A stretch of DNA of 14,691 nucleotides from Alphaproteobacteria bacterium (GCA_030639165.1 DAOWDF010000196.1:1-14691); one strand, 5' to 3'. Shown: positions 1 through 6,799, counted from the first letter of the stretch. Notes: generated from the sequence alone by a model not told the origin. Program-made: numbers and translations.

Positions 1-135
1 CTCAATCAAATAAAAATATTTCTACAAAATCCTGAAACCTTGCAGATTGCCGCTGCAAATGCTAAAACTTGCGCCAAACCTGATGCCGCAAAAAATCTTG
101 GTGATTTGGTTGTTAATCAACTGTCATCCCCTTGA
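1..135 (+). CDS. murG: MurG C-terminal end (partial)
   Basis: This is the last 44 codons of a gene that enters from the left edge, in frame 1, ending in TGA at 133-135. The peptide contains the segment NAKTCAKPDAAKNLGDLVV, which resembles the C-terminal helix of MurG (A...A...G.PDAA..LADLV). MurG transfers GlcNAc onto lipid I at the inner face of the membrane to make lipid II. Its position directly before murC is the standard dcw order and is the main support, because so little sequence is visible. The last codons (Leu-Ser-Ser-Pro-stop) are encoded by the left end of a palindromic repeat, so the native C-terminus was probably altered when the element arrived. The identity is inferred from context plus this short match. 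Confidence 0.72.
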   Translation, partial: LNQIKIFLQNPETLQIAAANAKTCAKPDAAKNLGDLVVNQLSSP

Positions 136-306
136 TTTTGCGCAAAGCAAATCATAGATTTGTTTGCTTTTAAAAATACGAACAATGCTATAGCATTGCT
201 TCGAAGCAAAATTTATACGAAGGGGATCTGGTAAAGACAGCAGCTTTGCTGCTGGCATATGGATACCAGCCGTACTAGCTATGTTTTGCATAGCCGCGGG
301 TATGAC
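123..306. repeat. Composite palindromic repeat with nested hairpins
   Basis: The element is bounded by inverted ends GTCATCCCC (123-131) and GGGTATGAC (298-306), which match at 8 of 9 positions. A left outer stem pairs 126-133 with 220-227 (ATCCCCTT/AAGGGGAT). It encloses two hairpins: 142-167 (11 pairs, one bulged G) and 179-203, built on the 16-bp perfect palindrome at 183-198. A central hairpin lies at 238-254 (CAGCAGC-TTT-GCTGCTG). A right outer stem pairs 263-270 with 296-303 (7 of 8) and encloses another hairpin, 278-294 (GCTATG-TTTTG-CATAGC). A 14-bp palindrome at 196-209 could compete with the second hairpin. The layout resembles the two-hairpin REP-like elements with GTCAT..CCC ends common in alphaproteobacterial intergenic DNA. 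It fills most of the murG-murC gap and overlaps the murG stop codon. No coding potential was seen. Confidence 0.75.
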
Positions 307-339
307 GTATTTATATTTTAATAAAAAGAAAGAGCAAAC

Positions 340-1773
340 ATGCGTACAATGTCACCTGATATAGGAACCCTCCATTTTGTCGGTATCGGCGGAATTGGAA
401 TGAGCGGTATAGCAATTTTGCTAAACTCATTGGGCTATGATGTGCAAGGCTCGGATATGGCAAAGAATGCAAATGTAGAGCGTTTGCAAGGCCTTGGCGT
501 GAACGTTCATATAGGCCATAAGGCCGATAACATACATAATAAAGATGGCGAGTTACCTGCGGCGGTAGTGATTAGCTCTGCTGTTAAGGATGATAATGCG
601 GAGCTTGTCGCTGCGCGATCTGCAAAAGTTCCGGTTATTAGCCGCGCTGAAATGTTGGCTGAGCTGATGCGCCTTAAATCAGCGGTAGCTGTTGCTGGCA
701 CGCACGGTAAAACCACCACCACAGCCATGGTCGGGCAAATGCTTGATCAAGCTGGCCTTGATCCTACGGTGGTAAATGGAGGTATAGTTAACGCTTACGG
801 CACTAATACTCGTCATGGTCAATCTCAATGGATGGTGGTTGAAGCCGATGAGAGTGACGGTAGCTTCATCCGCCTTCCTGCAACTGTTGCCGTTGTCACC
901 AATATTGACCCCGAGCATATGGAGCATTACAGAACGTTCGATCGCGTAAAAAAAGCTTATAAGCGTTTTGTGCTTAACCTGCCATTTCATGGATACGCTC
1001 TACTATGCATTGATCACCCTGAGGTTCAGAGTCTCGCCGCGCAAGTATCAGACCGTAAAATCATAACTTACGGTTTTAACCCGCAAGCAGATATAAGAGC
1101 AGAAAATATCCGCCCCTCCGCAGAAGGCAGTATCTTTGACGTAGTATTTGCTGGCTGGCTTTCAGATGATGGTAAAGAGCAGGTCATTAAGGATATTAAT
1201 TTCTCAATGCTTGGCAGGCATAATATACAAAACTCTCTGGTTGCTCTAGGCGTTGCCAAGGAAATGAATGTCAGCGCCGATAAAATGAAGGCGGCTATGG
1301 CTAATTTCGGCGGAGTAAAACGGCGTTTTACCAAAACAGGTGAAGTGGGAGGTATAACCGTAATTGACGATTATGCCCATCACCCTGTGGAAATTGATGT
1401 AGTGCTTAAAACTGCGCGTGATGCTGTCGCTCAAACAAAAGGCAATGTAATCGCAGTGATGCAGCCCCACCGCTATACAAGGCTTAATGATTTATATGAG
1501 GAGTTTTGCCGCTGTTTTAATGACGCAGATCACGTAATTATTTTGGATGTTTTCGCAGGCGGGGAAGAGCCGATTACTGGCGTTGATAAGGATTATCTGG
1601 TGGCAGGGATAAAATCGCACGGCCATCGTTCTGTGCAAGCCATAAATAGTTCCGATGAACTGCCGGCAGCTATAAGTAAAATTGCAAAATCAGGCGACTA
1701 TGTAATAATGATGGGCGCGGGTAATATCACCGCCATGGCTTACGATCTTCCTGATAAGTTAGCCAATGATTGA
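340..1773 (+). CDS. murC: UDP-N-acetylmuramate--L-alanine ligase MurC
   Basis: MurC adds L-Ala to UDP-MurNAc using ATP, the first peptide step of cytoplasmic peptidoglycan synthesis. The 477-residue length is normal. Visible motifs in order are the N-terminal Rossmann loop GIGGIGMSGIA (15-25), the ATP-binding loop GTHGKTTTT (120-128), EADESDGSF (168-176), TNIDPEHMEHY (187-197), the ligase motif LGRHNIQN (291-298), DDYAHHPVEI (343-352) and QPHRYTR (375-381). The ATG at 340 follows a purine-rich GAAAGAG; an ATG three codons later is possible. The gene follows murG after the palindromic repeat. Its last 8 bp overlap the start of murB, which indicates translational coupling. No clear promoter is visible just upstream, so it is probably read from the upstream dcw transcript through the repeat. 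Confidence 0.97.
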   Translation: MRTMSPDIGTLHFVGIGGIGMSGIAILLNSLGYDVQGSDMAKNANVERLQGLGVNVHIGHKADNIHNKDGELPAAVVISSAVKDDNAELVAARSAKVPVISRAEMLAELMRLKSAVAVAGTHGKTTTTAMVGQMLDQAGLDPTVVNGGIVNAYGTNTRHGQSQWMVVEADESDGSFIRLPATVAVVTNIDPEHMEHYRTFDRVKKAYKRFVLNLPFHGYALLCIDHPEVQSLAAQVSDRKIITYGFNPQADIRAENIRPSAEGSIFDVVFAGWLSDDGKEQVIKDINFSMLGRHNIQNSLVALGVAKEMNVSADKMKAAMANFGGVKRRFTKTGEVGGITVIDDYAHHPVEIDVVLKTARDAVAQTKGNVIAVMQPHRYTRLNDLYEEFCRCFNDADHVIILDVFAGGEEPITGVDKDYLVAGIKSHGHRSVQAINSSDELPAAISKIAKSGDYVIMMGAGNITAMAYDLPDKLAND

Positions 1774-2683
1774 TTACGATTCCTATGAAGGTAAATTCAC
1801 GAGCAATGCACCGCTTGGGGGGCAGAGCTGGTTTCGCTGTGGCGGGAGAGCTGATCTACTATTCGAGCCGAAAGACGTTGATGATCTAGCCGTTTTTCTA
1901 AAAGAATATCCCAAAGATGAGCCATTAATTATTCTTGGCGGGATGGCGAATTGCATTATCCGCGATGGCGGTATTCGTGGCTGTGTTATCCGACTTGGTA
2001 AATCATTTACTGAGATAGAAGTTCAGGATAATAAAATTATGGCTGGAGCAGGGGCTTTAAATGGCTCGGTTGCTTCGGCAGCAGCCAAAGCAGGTATTGG
2101 CGGATTAGAGTTTTTATCTGGCATTCCCGGCACAATTGGCGGGGCTGTAAATATGAATGCCGGCGCGTACGGTTCTGAAGTAAAGGGTGTGCTTATCTCC
2201 GCCATGTCTTTGGATAGGGATGGGTATTTCATACCATTTGCGACACACGAAATGGATATGAGCTACCGCCATTGCGGAGTTCCTGCCGGCACTATATTTG
2301 TCGGCGCTATCTTTGAGGGCGTTCAGGAAGACAAAGAAGCAGTGCGCGCTCGTCTAAAAGAGATTAAAGCCAAACGCCAAACTACTCAGCCAATATCAGA
2401 GCAAACAGGCGGCTCTACCTTTGCTAATCCAAGTGCAAAAGAGCTGGAACAAGCAGGCTTGCCCGAAGGCACAAGAGCTTGGCAGTTAGTCGAAAAAGTT
2501 GGAGGTCGTGAGCTTCAAATCGGCTGCGCACGTATGAGCGATAAGCATTTAAACTTCATGATAAATACTGGCAGCGCCACCGCAACTGACCTTGAAAATC
2601 TAGGTGATGAGATAATTCGTAGAGTATATAAAGAATTTGGTTTGACGCTTCACTGGGAAATAAAACGCCTTGGTGATAGATAG
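1766..2683 (+). CDS. murB: UDP-N-acetylenolpyruvoylglucosamine reductase MurB
   Basis: MurB is the FAD enzyme that reduces UDP-GlcNAc-enolpyruvate to UDP-MurNAc with NADPH. The 305-residue protein has the FAD-binding start WFRCGGRADLLFEP (22-35), the long glycine-rich FAD segment around GIPGTIGGAVNMNAGAYG (119-136), and the three expected catalytic residues: Arg168 in SYRHCG, Ser217 in GGSTFANP, and Glu298 in HWEIKR. An oddity is LGGMAN (57-62), where most MurB proteins have a G-S-N tripeptide contacting FAD; the Asn is kept but Gly-Ser is replaced by Met-Ala. The ATG lies inside the murC end (8-bp overlap) and no strong ribosome site is seen, consistent with coupled translation. In many alphaproteobacteria ddl follows directly; here a hairpin and an opposite-strand gene follow instead. 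Confidence 0.96.
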   Translation: MIDYDSYEGKFTSNAPLGGQSWFRCGGRADLLFEPKDVDDLAVFLKEYPKDEPLIILGGMANCIIRDGGIRGCVIRLGKSFTEIEVQDNKIMAGAGALNGSVASAAAKAGIGGLEFLSGIPGTIGGAVNMNAGAYGSEVKGVLISAMSLDRDGYFIPFATHEMDMSYRHCGVPAGTIFVGAIFEGVQEDKEAVRARLKEIKAKRQTTQPISEQTGGSTFANPSAKELEQAGLPEGTRAWQLVEKVGGRELQIGCARMSDKHLNFMINTGSATATDLENLGDEIIRRVYKEFGLTLHWEIKRLGDR

Positions 2684-2715
2684 TCAGTACCCCGCAATAA
2701 TTACGGGATACTGAC
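2683..2715 (+). terminator. Hairpin terminator after murB
   Basis: GTCAGTA (2683-2689) pairs with TACTGAC (2709-2715), and after a C/A mismatch CCCG (2691-2694) pairs with CGGG (2704-2707), leaving a 9-nt loop. A short CTATTTT follows on the plus strand. The stem starts at the last base of the murB stop codon and ends 10 bp before the convergent cysteine-rich gene, so it may serve both strands. The T tract is weak, so strength is uncertain. Confidence 0.65.
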
Positions 2716-2725
2716 CTATTTTAAA

Positions 2726-3007
2726 TTATGACTTAATTGCAGCAATCAAATCATTTTTGTAATTTTCGCAAGCTTCTTTGCTGGCTAATTGTTGCATCAT
2801 GCATTCAAGAGCTGCTGTTACTGCGATCTCGGCAACATTATTCATTTTTTCGCCGATTTTAGCTTCGTAAACTGCTTTCATTTTTTCCTTTAATAGATCT
2901 TTCTTGGCTTGTTTAGCCAAGCAGATCATATCTTCGGCAAGTGTGCAGCAGTCACTTTGCTTTGGTGTTTTAGTTTCGCAAGTATTTTCAATTTTACAAT
3001 CGCTCAT
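2726..3007 (-). CDS. Small cysteine-rich protein of unknown function
   Basis: This 93-residue protein is not recognised as a member of a named family. It has a strong ribosome site, AAGGAG at 3015-3020 (minus strand), 7 nt before the ATG, and a good promoter, so it is very likely translated. It has seven cysteines (residues 4, 10, 20, 21, 29, 69, 80). Five are in the first 29 residues, including a CC pair. The rest looks like lysine- and glutamate-rich helices (about 23-57) followed by a helix with C69 and C80. There is no signal peptide or membrane segment, so it is probably cytosolic. Metal binding or thiol chemistry is a guess from composition only. It is divergent from an HxlR-type regulator and shares its promoter region, which suggests that the regulator controls it. 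Confidence 0.8.
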   Translation of the reverse strand: MSDCKIENTCETKTPKQSDCCTLAEDMICLAKQAKKDLLKEKMKAVYEAKIGEKMNNVAEIAVTAALECMMQQLASKEACENYKNDLIAAIKS

Positions 3008-3049
3008 TTTAATTCTCCTTTAAGCGTTAGGTTTTTAAGTTGTGAGTGT

Positions 3050-3102
3050 TTTATATATAGTAAGTATTTTTTTGACAAGTAGGCACTATTTAGTTATATA
3101 GT
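3050..3102. promoter_or_regulatory. Overlapping divergent promoters with candidate operator
   Basis: Plus strand: TTGACA (3072-3077), 17-bp spacer, TATATA (3095-3100), pointing to the HxlR gene. Minus strand: TTGTCA (complement of 3073-3078), 17-bp spacer, TATAAA (complement of 3050-3055), pointing to the cysteine-rich gene. The two -35 boxes overlap by five bases, so polymerase should not occupy both at once. An inverted repeat ACTAT-N8-ATAGT (3085-3089 / 3098-3102) covers the plus-strand -10 box and is a candidate operator for the regulator. The promoter match is seen directly; the operator role is inference. Confidence 0.7.
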
Positions 3103-3144
3103 TACCAAAAGTATACTAATGCATAAAATATGGAGTTTTTGACT

Positions 3145-3507
3145 ATGTCCCGTGATTGCGATTTTAAAGATATTAATTCTTGTCCGATACTTACTGCTAT
3201 ATCGATTATTGGCGGGAAGTGGAAAATACCGATTCTATATAATTTAAGAGGCGGTAAAATGCGTTTTAGCGATTTAGGGCGCGCATTGCCAATTGTCACT
3301 AAAAAAATGCTGACGCAACAATTAAGGGAACTAGAGAGCGATGGCTTGATAAGTCGTAAGGTTTATGCTCAAGTTCCTCCAAAGGTGGAGTACAGCATAA
3401 CTCCAATGGCTGAGAAGTTAGAGCCTATACTCGATACGCTTTGCGGTTGGGGTAGGGAATATCAAGAACAATGGGCGGATCGCGATATAGTATCTAATGT
3501 AGGTTAG
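3145..3507 (+). CDS. HxlR-family winged-helix transcriptional regulator
   Basis: The 120-residue product matches the HxlR (DUF24) family of small dimeric DNA-binding regulators. It has the family signature CPILTAISIIGGKWK (13-27) followed by ILYNLRGGKMRFSDL, the recognition-helix region VTKKMLTQQLRELESDGLI (51-69), and a wing ending in VEYSIT (81-86). I chose the ATG at 3145 because GGAG (3132-3135) sits 9 nt upstream; an in-frame ATG at 3130 would place that GGAG inside the gene. Cys5 and Cys13 are near the N-terminus and Cys100 near the end. In relatives such as YodB and HypR an N-terminal cysteine senses electrophiles or disulfide stress, so redox sensing is plausible here. It probably regulates itself and the divergent cysteine-rich gene. 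Confidence 0.88.
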   Translation: MSRDCDFKDINSCPILTAISIIGGKWKIPILYNLRGGKMRFSDLGRALPIVTKKMLTQQLRELESDGLISRKVYAQVPPKVEYSITPMAEKLEPILDTLCGWGREYQEQWADRDIVSNVG

Positions 3508-3578
3508 GTTGTACTGGTTACGCAGTAATATGCTGGCCTAACTCTGACTACAGAAATGAAGGGCTCAGGTGAATCTTG

Positions 3579-3608
3579 TTGACATAACTGTGCAGTAAGG
3601 GGTATTGT
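3579..3608 (+). promoter_or_regulatory. Promoter candidate for the LOG-like gene
   Basis: TTGACA (3579-3584) is a perfect -35 match. After 18 bp comes TATTGT (3603-3608), a fair -10 match. It lies about 35 bp before the ATG at 3642, in the 134-bp gap after the HxlR gene, so the LOG-like gene may be transcribed on its own. Nothing else clear was seen in that gap. Confidence 0.5.
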
Positions 3609-3641
3609 CTGCTAATAATATTAAGTAATTGGGTGGTAATA

Positions 3642-4208
3642 ATGTCTGCAAATATTAAAGAAGTTAGCATTTATTGTGGGTCATCTTATGGTCATGATAT
3701 GGGTATAGTCGATGCCGTAAAAGATATGGGGCGACGGTTAGGGCAACATACAGAACTTATTCGTTATGGCGGTGGTATGTATGGTCATTTACAAGATATC
3801 ATGGATTCTTGTGGTGATGCTGGCGGAAAAATGCAGGCTATTAGCTGCCCAGCATACTTTAAGGAGGGGGTTGATTACCCTGACCATGTTGATGTTATTA
3901 AAAGTAAAAATGATGAAGATAGGATTGATATGTTTTTAAAATCAGATGCTTTTGTTGTTACCCCTGGGGGAGATGGTACTTTTGCTGAAGCTATGTTTTC
4001 TCATAATAGAAATATATCGGCATTATTTCAGGGGGTAGCGCAAAAGCCCGTAGTATTTTTAAATACAAATGGTTTTTATGATTTCTTAAAGCTACATTTC
4101 GATCATATAAAATCAGCAGGTTATTCTAATGATGAACGTCAAAATGAATTGCATTTTGCAGAAACACCTTCGGATGTCATTGATATTTTATGGCCGAGTA
4201 ATTACTAA
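3642..4208 (+). CDS. LOG-family (TIGR00730-like) Rossmann-fold protein
   Basis: The 188-residue protein has the LOG-family fold signature: SIYCGSS near the N-terminus (9-15), RYGGGMYG (41-48) and PGGDGTFAE (108-116), the PGGxGTxxE phosphate-binding and catalytic motif. Family members, often misnamed lysine decarboxylases, cleave nucleoside 5'-monophosphates to free base and ribose 5-phosphate; some are cytokinin-activating enzymes. In well-studied LOG proteins a RKxxM motif precedes PGGxGT. Here it reads DRIDMF (93-98), so the Arg is kept but the Lys is Ile. The substrate may therefore differ. I used ATG 3642, preceded by GGGTGG; a GTG at 3633 is in frame but less likely. Its end faces the end of the MurF-like gene across 22 bp with no obvious terminator. 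Codon use looks more AT-rich than murC or ftsZ, which may hint at separate origin. Confidence 0.82.
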   Translation: MSANIKEVSIYCGSSYGHDMGIVDAVKDMGRRLGQHTELIRYGGGMYGHLQDIMDSCGDAGGKMQAISCPAYFKEGVDYPDHVDVIKSKNDEDRIDMFLKSDAFVVTPGGDGTFAEAMFSHNRNISALFQGVAQKPVVFLNTNGFYDFLKLHFDHIKSAGYSNDERQNELHFAETPSDVIDILWPSNY

Positions 4209-4230
4209 TATATTGTAAGGTAACTGCAAC

Positions 4231-5871
4231 CTAGATCTTTAAAATGCGCTCATAAATATCAGGCAGATCATTTTCCAGTAATATCACATCGGTATTTTGT
4301 TTATTCTTGAATATCCATTCTTGTGCCTGTTCAAATGTATCAACCTGTTTTAAAATCTTGCCTTTATCATTAGCATTAAAGCCTTCGATAAATGTCGGAA
4401 TACGGTCAGGGTTTACAACTATTACGATGTCACATATTTCTGCGGCTAGATCGCCTAATGTTTTATGAACTTCATCATGAGCATTGCCTAGCTCAACAAT
4501 TCCCGGTGTTACAAGAATAGCGCGGCCGTTCCTGTCTTTCGCCAAAACCCCCAGTACATGCAAAGCCGAACGAAAACCCGGCGGGTTAGAGTTAAACGCA
4601 TCATCAATAATTATAGTGCCATCATTTTGCTGTTTAACTTCAAGGCGGTGGCGTATTTGCGGTGTAGATGCCAATGCTGTTTTGATATCTTTTGCCTCCA
4701 TCCCGAGATTCATCGCGCAAGCAAAGGCCAGCGCAATATTATGCCCGTGATGAATACCATATAGCGGCGCGCGCAATGTGTATTCTTCGTCCATCCATTC
4801 TATATGAACGCATAGACCCTTAGGTGTTTGCTCTATTGATGTTATTTTAAGGTCATCAGGAGTAAGGTAGCTAAATTCCTGCACATTTTTAGGTGATGAG
4901 CTGCTGGTAGGGTCGCCACAAGCGATAAAATTATCCATGGCTTTCTGGCGGATGTTGCGGGAGTGATCGAATTTTAAGGTTTTCTCATGAACTATCATAG
5001 TGCCATTTTGCGCCAGTACAGATTCGGCTAGCTCGTATTTTGCCTTTACCACAGCTTCCAGCGATTTAAAGCGCTCATAATGTGCATGCCCAATAGAAGT
5101 TATAATACCCACATTTGGAGGTGTAAGGTCACAAAGCGCAGCAATAGAGCCTTCACCATATGCCCCCATCTCAACAATGAAGTATTTATGGTTTGGCTGT
5201 AGCTGCTCGCGGATGATGCGAGTAATGCCCATAATAGTATTGACGCTGCCCGGTGTTGCAAGTGTCGGTGCAGATTGTTTTAAAATATGCCCTAAAATAT
5301 GTTTTACAGAAGTTTTGCCGTATGAGCCAGTAATACCGATAACAATAGGGTTTACTTCATCAAGTTTTGCTCTTGCTTCATTATAAAATTTATTTTGAAT
5401 GGCTTGTTCATAAGGAGATAGTGACGCGTTGCCCAAAATAAGCATCAGTGGAATAAGCTGCACCACTATAATCCATGTCGCAGGAAACGGCATATAAAAG
5501 GCGATACTTGTACATATAACCGTATAAAATAGGGCAAATTTTAATATGCGCTTTGCGCGCTTGGTAAGGGCTAAGGCTTTTTTTGAGCTTTTGCGGGGGT
5601 CACGTTCAAAACGTGCCGCAATAATGAATGCTAAGAAAATTATTATATTTAATATTATTGGAGGAATAGGGGAGAATAAAGCTACACCGCTCATAACTAT
5701 AAGAAACTGGCTTACGCGCGAATCAAATACTTTATTGCTGATAACCCAACGCATAAAACGTCCGTTATCGTAATCATCTTGCTGCAAAGCATGCAGGTAA
5801 TTCATTAGCCTTTTGCTCGCAAACGCAAAGAACGTTACAAGCGTGATTATCTGTACTGCAATTTCTTCCAT
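4231..5871 (-). CDS. Membrane-anchored MurF-like Mur ligase
   Basis: This is a 546-residue protein of the Mur ligase superfamily, closest in motif style to MurF. Hydrophobic segments, probably transmembrane, lie at about 4-18, 54-86 (likely two passes), 109-128 and 130-147. They replace the soluble UDP-MurNAc-tripeptide-binding domain of ordinary MurF. The catalytic core follows: ATP loop GSYGKTSVKH (182-191), VEMGAYGEG (233-241), ITSIGHAHYERF (257-268), a Lys at 276 or 278 in the usual carbamylated-lysine area, YGIHHGHNIALAFA (371-384), and DDAFNSNPPGFRSAL (423-437), the counterpart of the MurF DD.YNANP motif. TPGIVELG (455-462) follows. The gene is downstream of an alpha/beta hydrolase on the same strand and opposite a Ddl-type ligase. 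Canonical murF normally lies near murE, outside this window, so this is probably a paralogue. Acting on a membrane-bound acceptor is inference. Confidence 0.85.
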   Translation of the reverse strand: MEEIAVQIITLVTFFAFASKRLMNYLHALQQDDYDNGRFMRWVISNKVFDSRVSQFLIVMSGVALFSPIPPIILNIIIFLAFIIAARFERDPRKSSKKALALTKRAKRILKFALFYTVICTSIAFYMPFPATWIIVVQLIPLMLILGNASLSPYEQAIQNKFYNEARAKLDEVNPIVIGITGSYGKTSVKHILGHILKQSAPTLATPGSVNTIMGITRIIREQLQPNHKYFIVEMGAYGEGSIAALCDLTPPNVGIITSIGHAHYERFKSLEAVVKAKYELAESVLAQNGTMIVHEKTLKFDHSRNIRQKAMDNFIACGDPTSSSSPKNVQEFSYLTPDDLKITSIEQTPKGLCVHIEWMDEEYTLRAPLYGIHHGHNIALAFACAMNLGMEAKDIKTALASTPQIRHRLEVKQQNDGTIIIDDAFNSNPPGFRSALHVLGVLAKDRNGRAILVTPGIVELGNAHDEVHKTLGDLAAEICDIVIVVNPDRIPTFIEGFNANDKGKILKQVDTFEQAQEWIFKNKQNTDVILLENDLPDIYERILKI

Positions 5872-5892
5872 TTAATAGCCATTCCACTTTAA

Positions 5893-5960
5893 TTTTGTAC
5901 GTCGTTACTTCGTCGCTACCGTATATTTATACGCCTACGCTCCTCATGCCTAGTACAAAA
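5893..5960. repeat. 68-bp imperfect palindrome between hydrolase and MurF-like genes
   Basis: Outer arms TTTTGTAC (5893-5900) and GTACAAAA (5953-5960) are perfect inverted repeats. Inner arms CGTATA (5920-5925) and TATACG (5928-5933) pair around TT. Both pairs share the same centre, 5926.5. The 19-bp stretches between them do not pair well. It may be a dispersed palindromic element or an RNA structure in the 103-bp leader between the two minus-strand genes. No T tract follows on either strand, so a simple terminator is unlikely. Confidence 0.6.
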
Positions 5961-5974
5961 ATAAATTGAAACGA

Positions 5975-6754
5975 CTATATTCTTTGGTTTTTGATTAATT
6001 CGCTAAGTATCTTAATAACCTGATGGCGGCCATTTGCCAAGACTGAGTAGTGATCTTGACCTTCTAGTAAGAATAATTGGCTATTGGGTATTAACTTTGA
6101 AAAACGCTCACCAAATTCAGGCGGGGTTTCGGTGTCATTTTTGCCGTATACCAATGTCACTGGGCATTTAACGCGGCTAGCTTGTTCGCTCAAATCTTCA
6201 TTAACTACGCGGATAAATATATCACGCATAGCGCCAGCATTCTTATAATCTGAGCTACCGAATTTGCTCATTAGCTTGTCTTTAAATGCGCCATCAGGGG
6301 TGAGTTTTCTCAAAAGCTTGAATAACTTTATCCTGAGGTAAAAATATATCTTATTAGCTAAGGAGCGCTTACGTTTTAGCCCCGCGCCAGCAATAAGGCT
6401 CATCGCCTTAATCTGCTCTGGGTGGTTAGCAGCAATTTGCAATCCTACGCGGCAGCCAAATGAATGGCCTACCCAAATAACGGGCGGGAAATCACTTTCT
6501 TTAATCCAGTGCGCTACAGCATCTGCATAATCCCCAGTACTCCAATTTTCAGGCGGAGGAGGTGATTCTCCAAAACCCGGAAAATCTAAAACTATATGAT
6601 TGGCAATATTTTCAAGCGGAGCAATAATCTGTGCCCAGTTATTATGTGTATGTCCCCAGCCATGCGCCCATATTATAATAGGCTTAGAGCTATCAATATC
6701 GTCACCATTTGCATGATAAGCAAACTTTACTCCCTGATATTGAAATTCTTGCAC
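5975..6754 (-). CDS. Alpha/beta hydrolase
   Basis: The 259-residue protein has an intact alpha/beta-hydrolase catalytic set: oxyanion loop HGWG (31-34), nucleophile elbow GHSFG with Ser98 (96-100), acid Asp207 in YGKNDTETPP, and His235 in GQDHYSV. No signal peptide is seen, so it is likely cytosolic, perhaps membrane-associated through the basic, hydrophobic cap region at about 124-150. The start is GTG at 6752-6754, preceded by AAAGGG 7 nt upstream; there is no ATG before residue 118. It is the first gene of a minus-strand pair with the MurF-like ligase and is divergent from the Ddl-type ligase 86 bp away. This context suggests a role in trimming or recycling a cell-wall peptide or ester, but the substrate cannot be read from the sequence. 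Confidence 0.85.
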   Translation of the reverse strand: MQEFQYQGVKFAYHANGDDIDSSKPIIIWAHGWGHTHNNWAQIIAPLENIANHIVLDFPGFGESPPPPENWSTGDYADAVAHWIKESDFPPVIWVGHSFGCRVGLQIAANHPEQIKAMSLIAGAGLKRKRSLANKIYFYLRIKLFKLLRKLTPDGAFKDKLMSKFGSSDYKNAGAMRDIFIRVVNEDLSEQASRVKCPVTLVYGKNDTETPPEFGERFSKLIPNSQLFLLEGQDHYSVLANGRHQVIKILSELIKNQRI

Positions 6755-6780
6755 GTTTTTGCCCTTTAAAGATAATGTGT

Positions 6781-6799
6781 TTCGTGATTAAATAACGAA
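6781..6799. promoter_or_regulatory. 19-bp palindrome between hydrolase and ddl genes
   Basis: TTCGTGATTAAATAACGAA is a near-perfect palindrome centred on 6790, with 8 of 9 arm positions pairing. It is the only clear dyad in the 86-bp divergent gap and lies 27 bp from the hydrolase start and 41 bp from the Ddl start. That placing fits an operator for both genes. No strong -35/-10 pair was found here; TATAAC at 6811-6816 is a possible plus-strand -10. The regulatory role is inferred. Confidence 0.4.

Noticed and set aside
679..990. 103-codon open frame on the minus strand inside murC
   Set aside because: It is opposite the ATP-binding region of MurC and shows no motif or ribosome site.
2683..2715. 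Hairpin after murB as a second copy of the 123-306 repeat
   Set aside because: Both start with GTCA and end with TGAC, but the arms otherwise differ and the size is far smaller; a terminator is the simpler reading.
3130..3144. Upstream ATG for the HxlR regulator
   Set aside because: Using it would put the GGAG ribosome site inside the gene; the ATG at 3145 is 9 nt after that site and fits family length.
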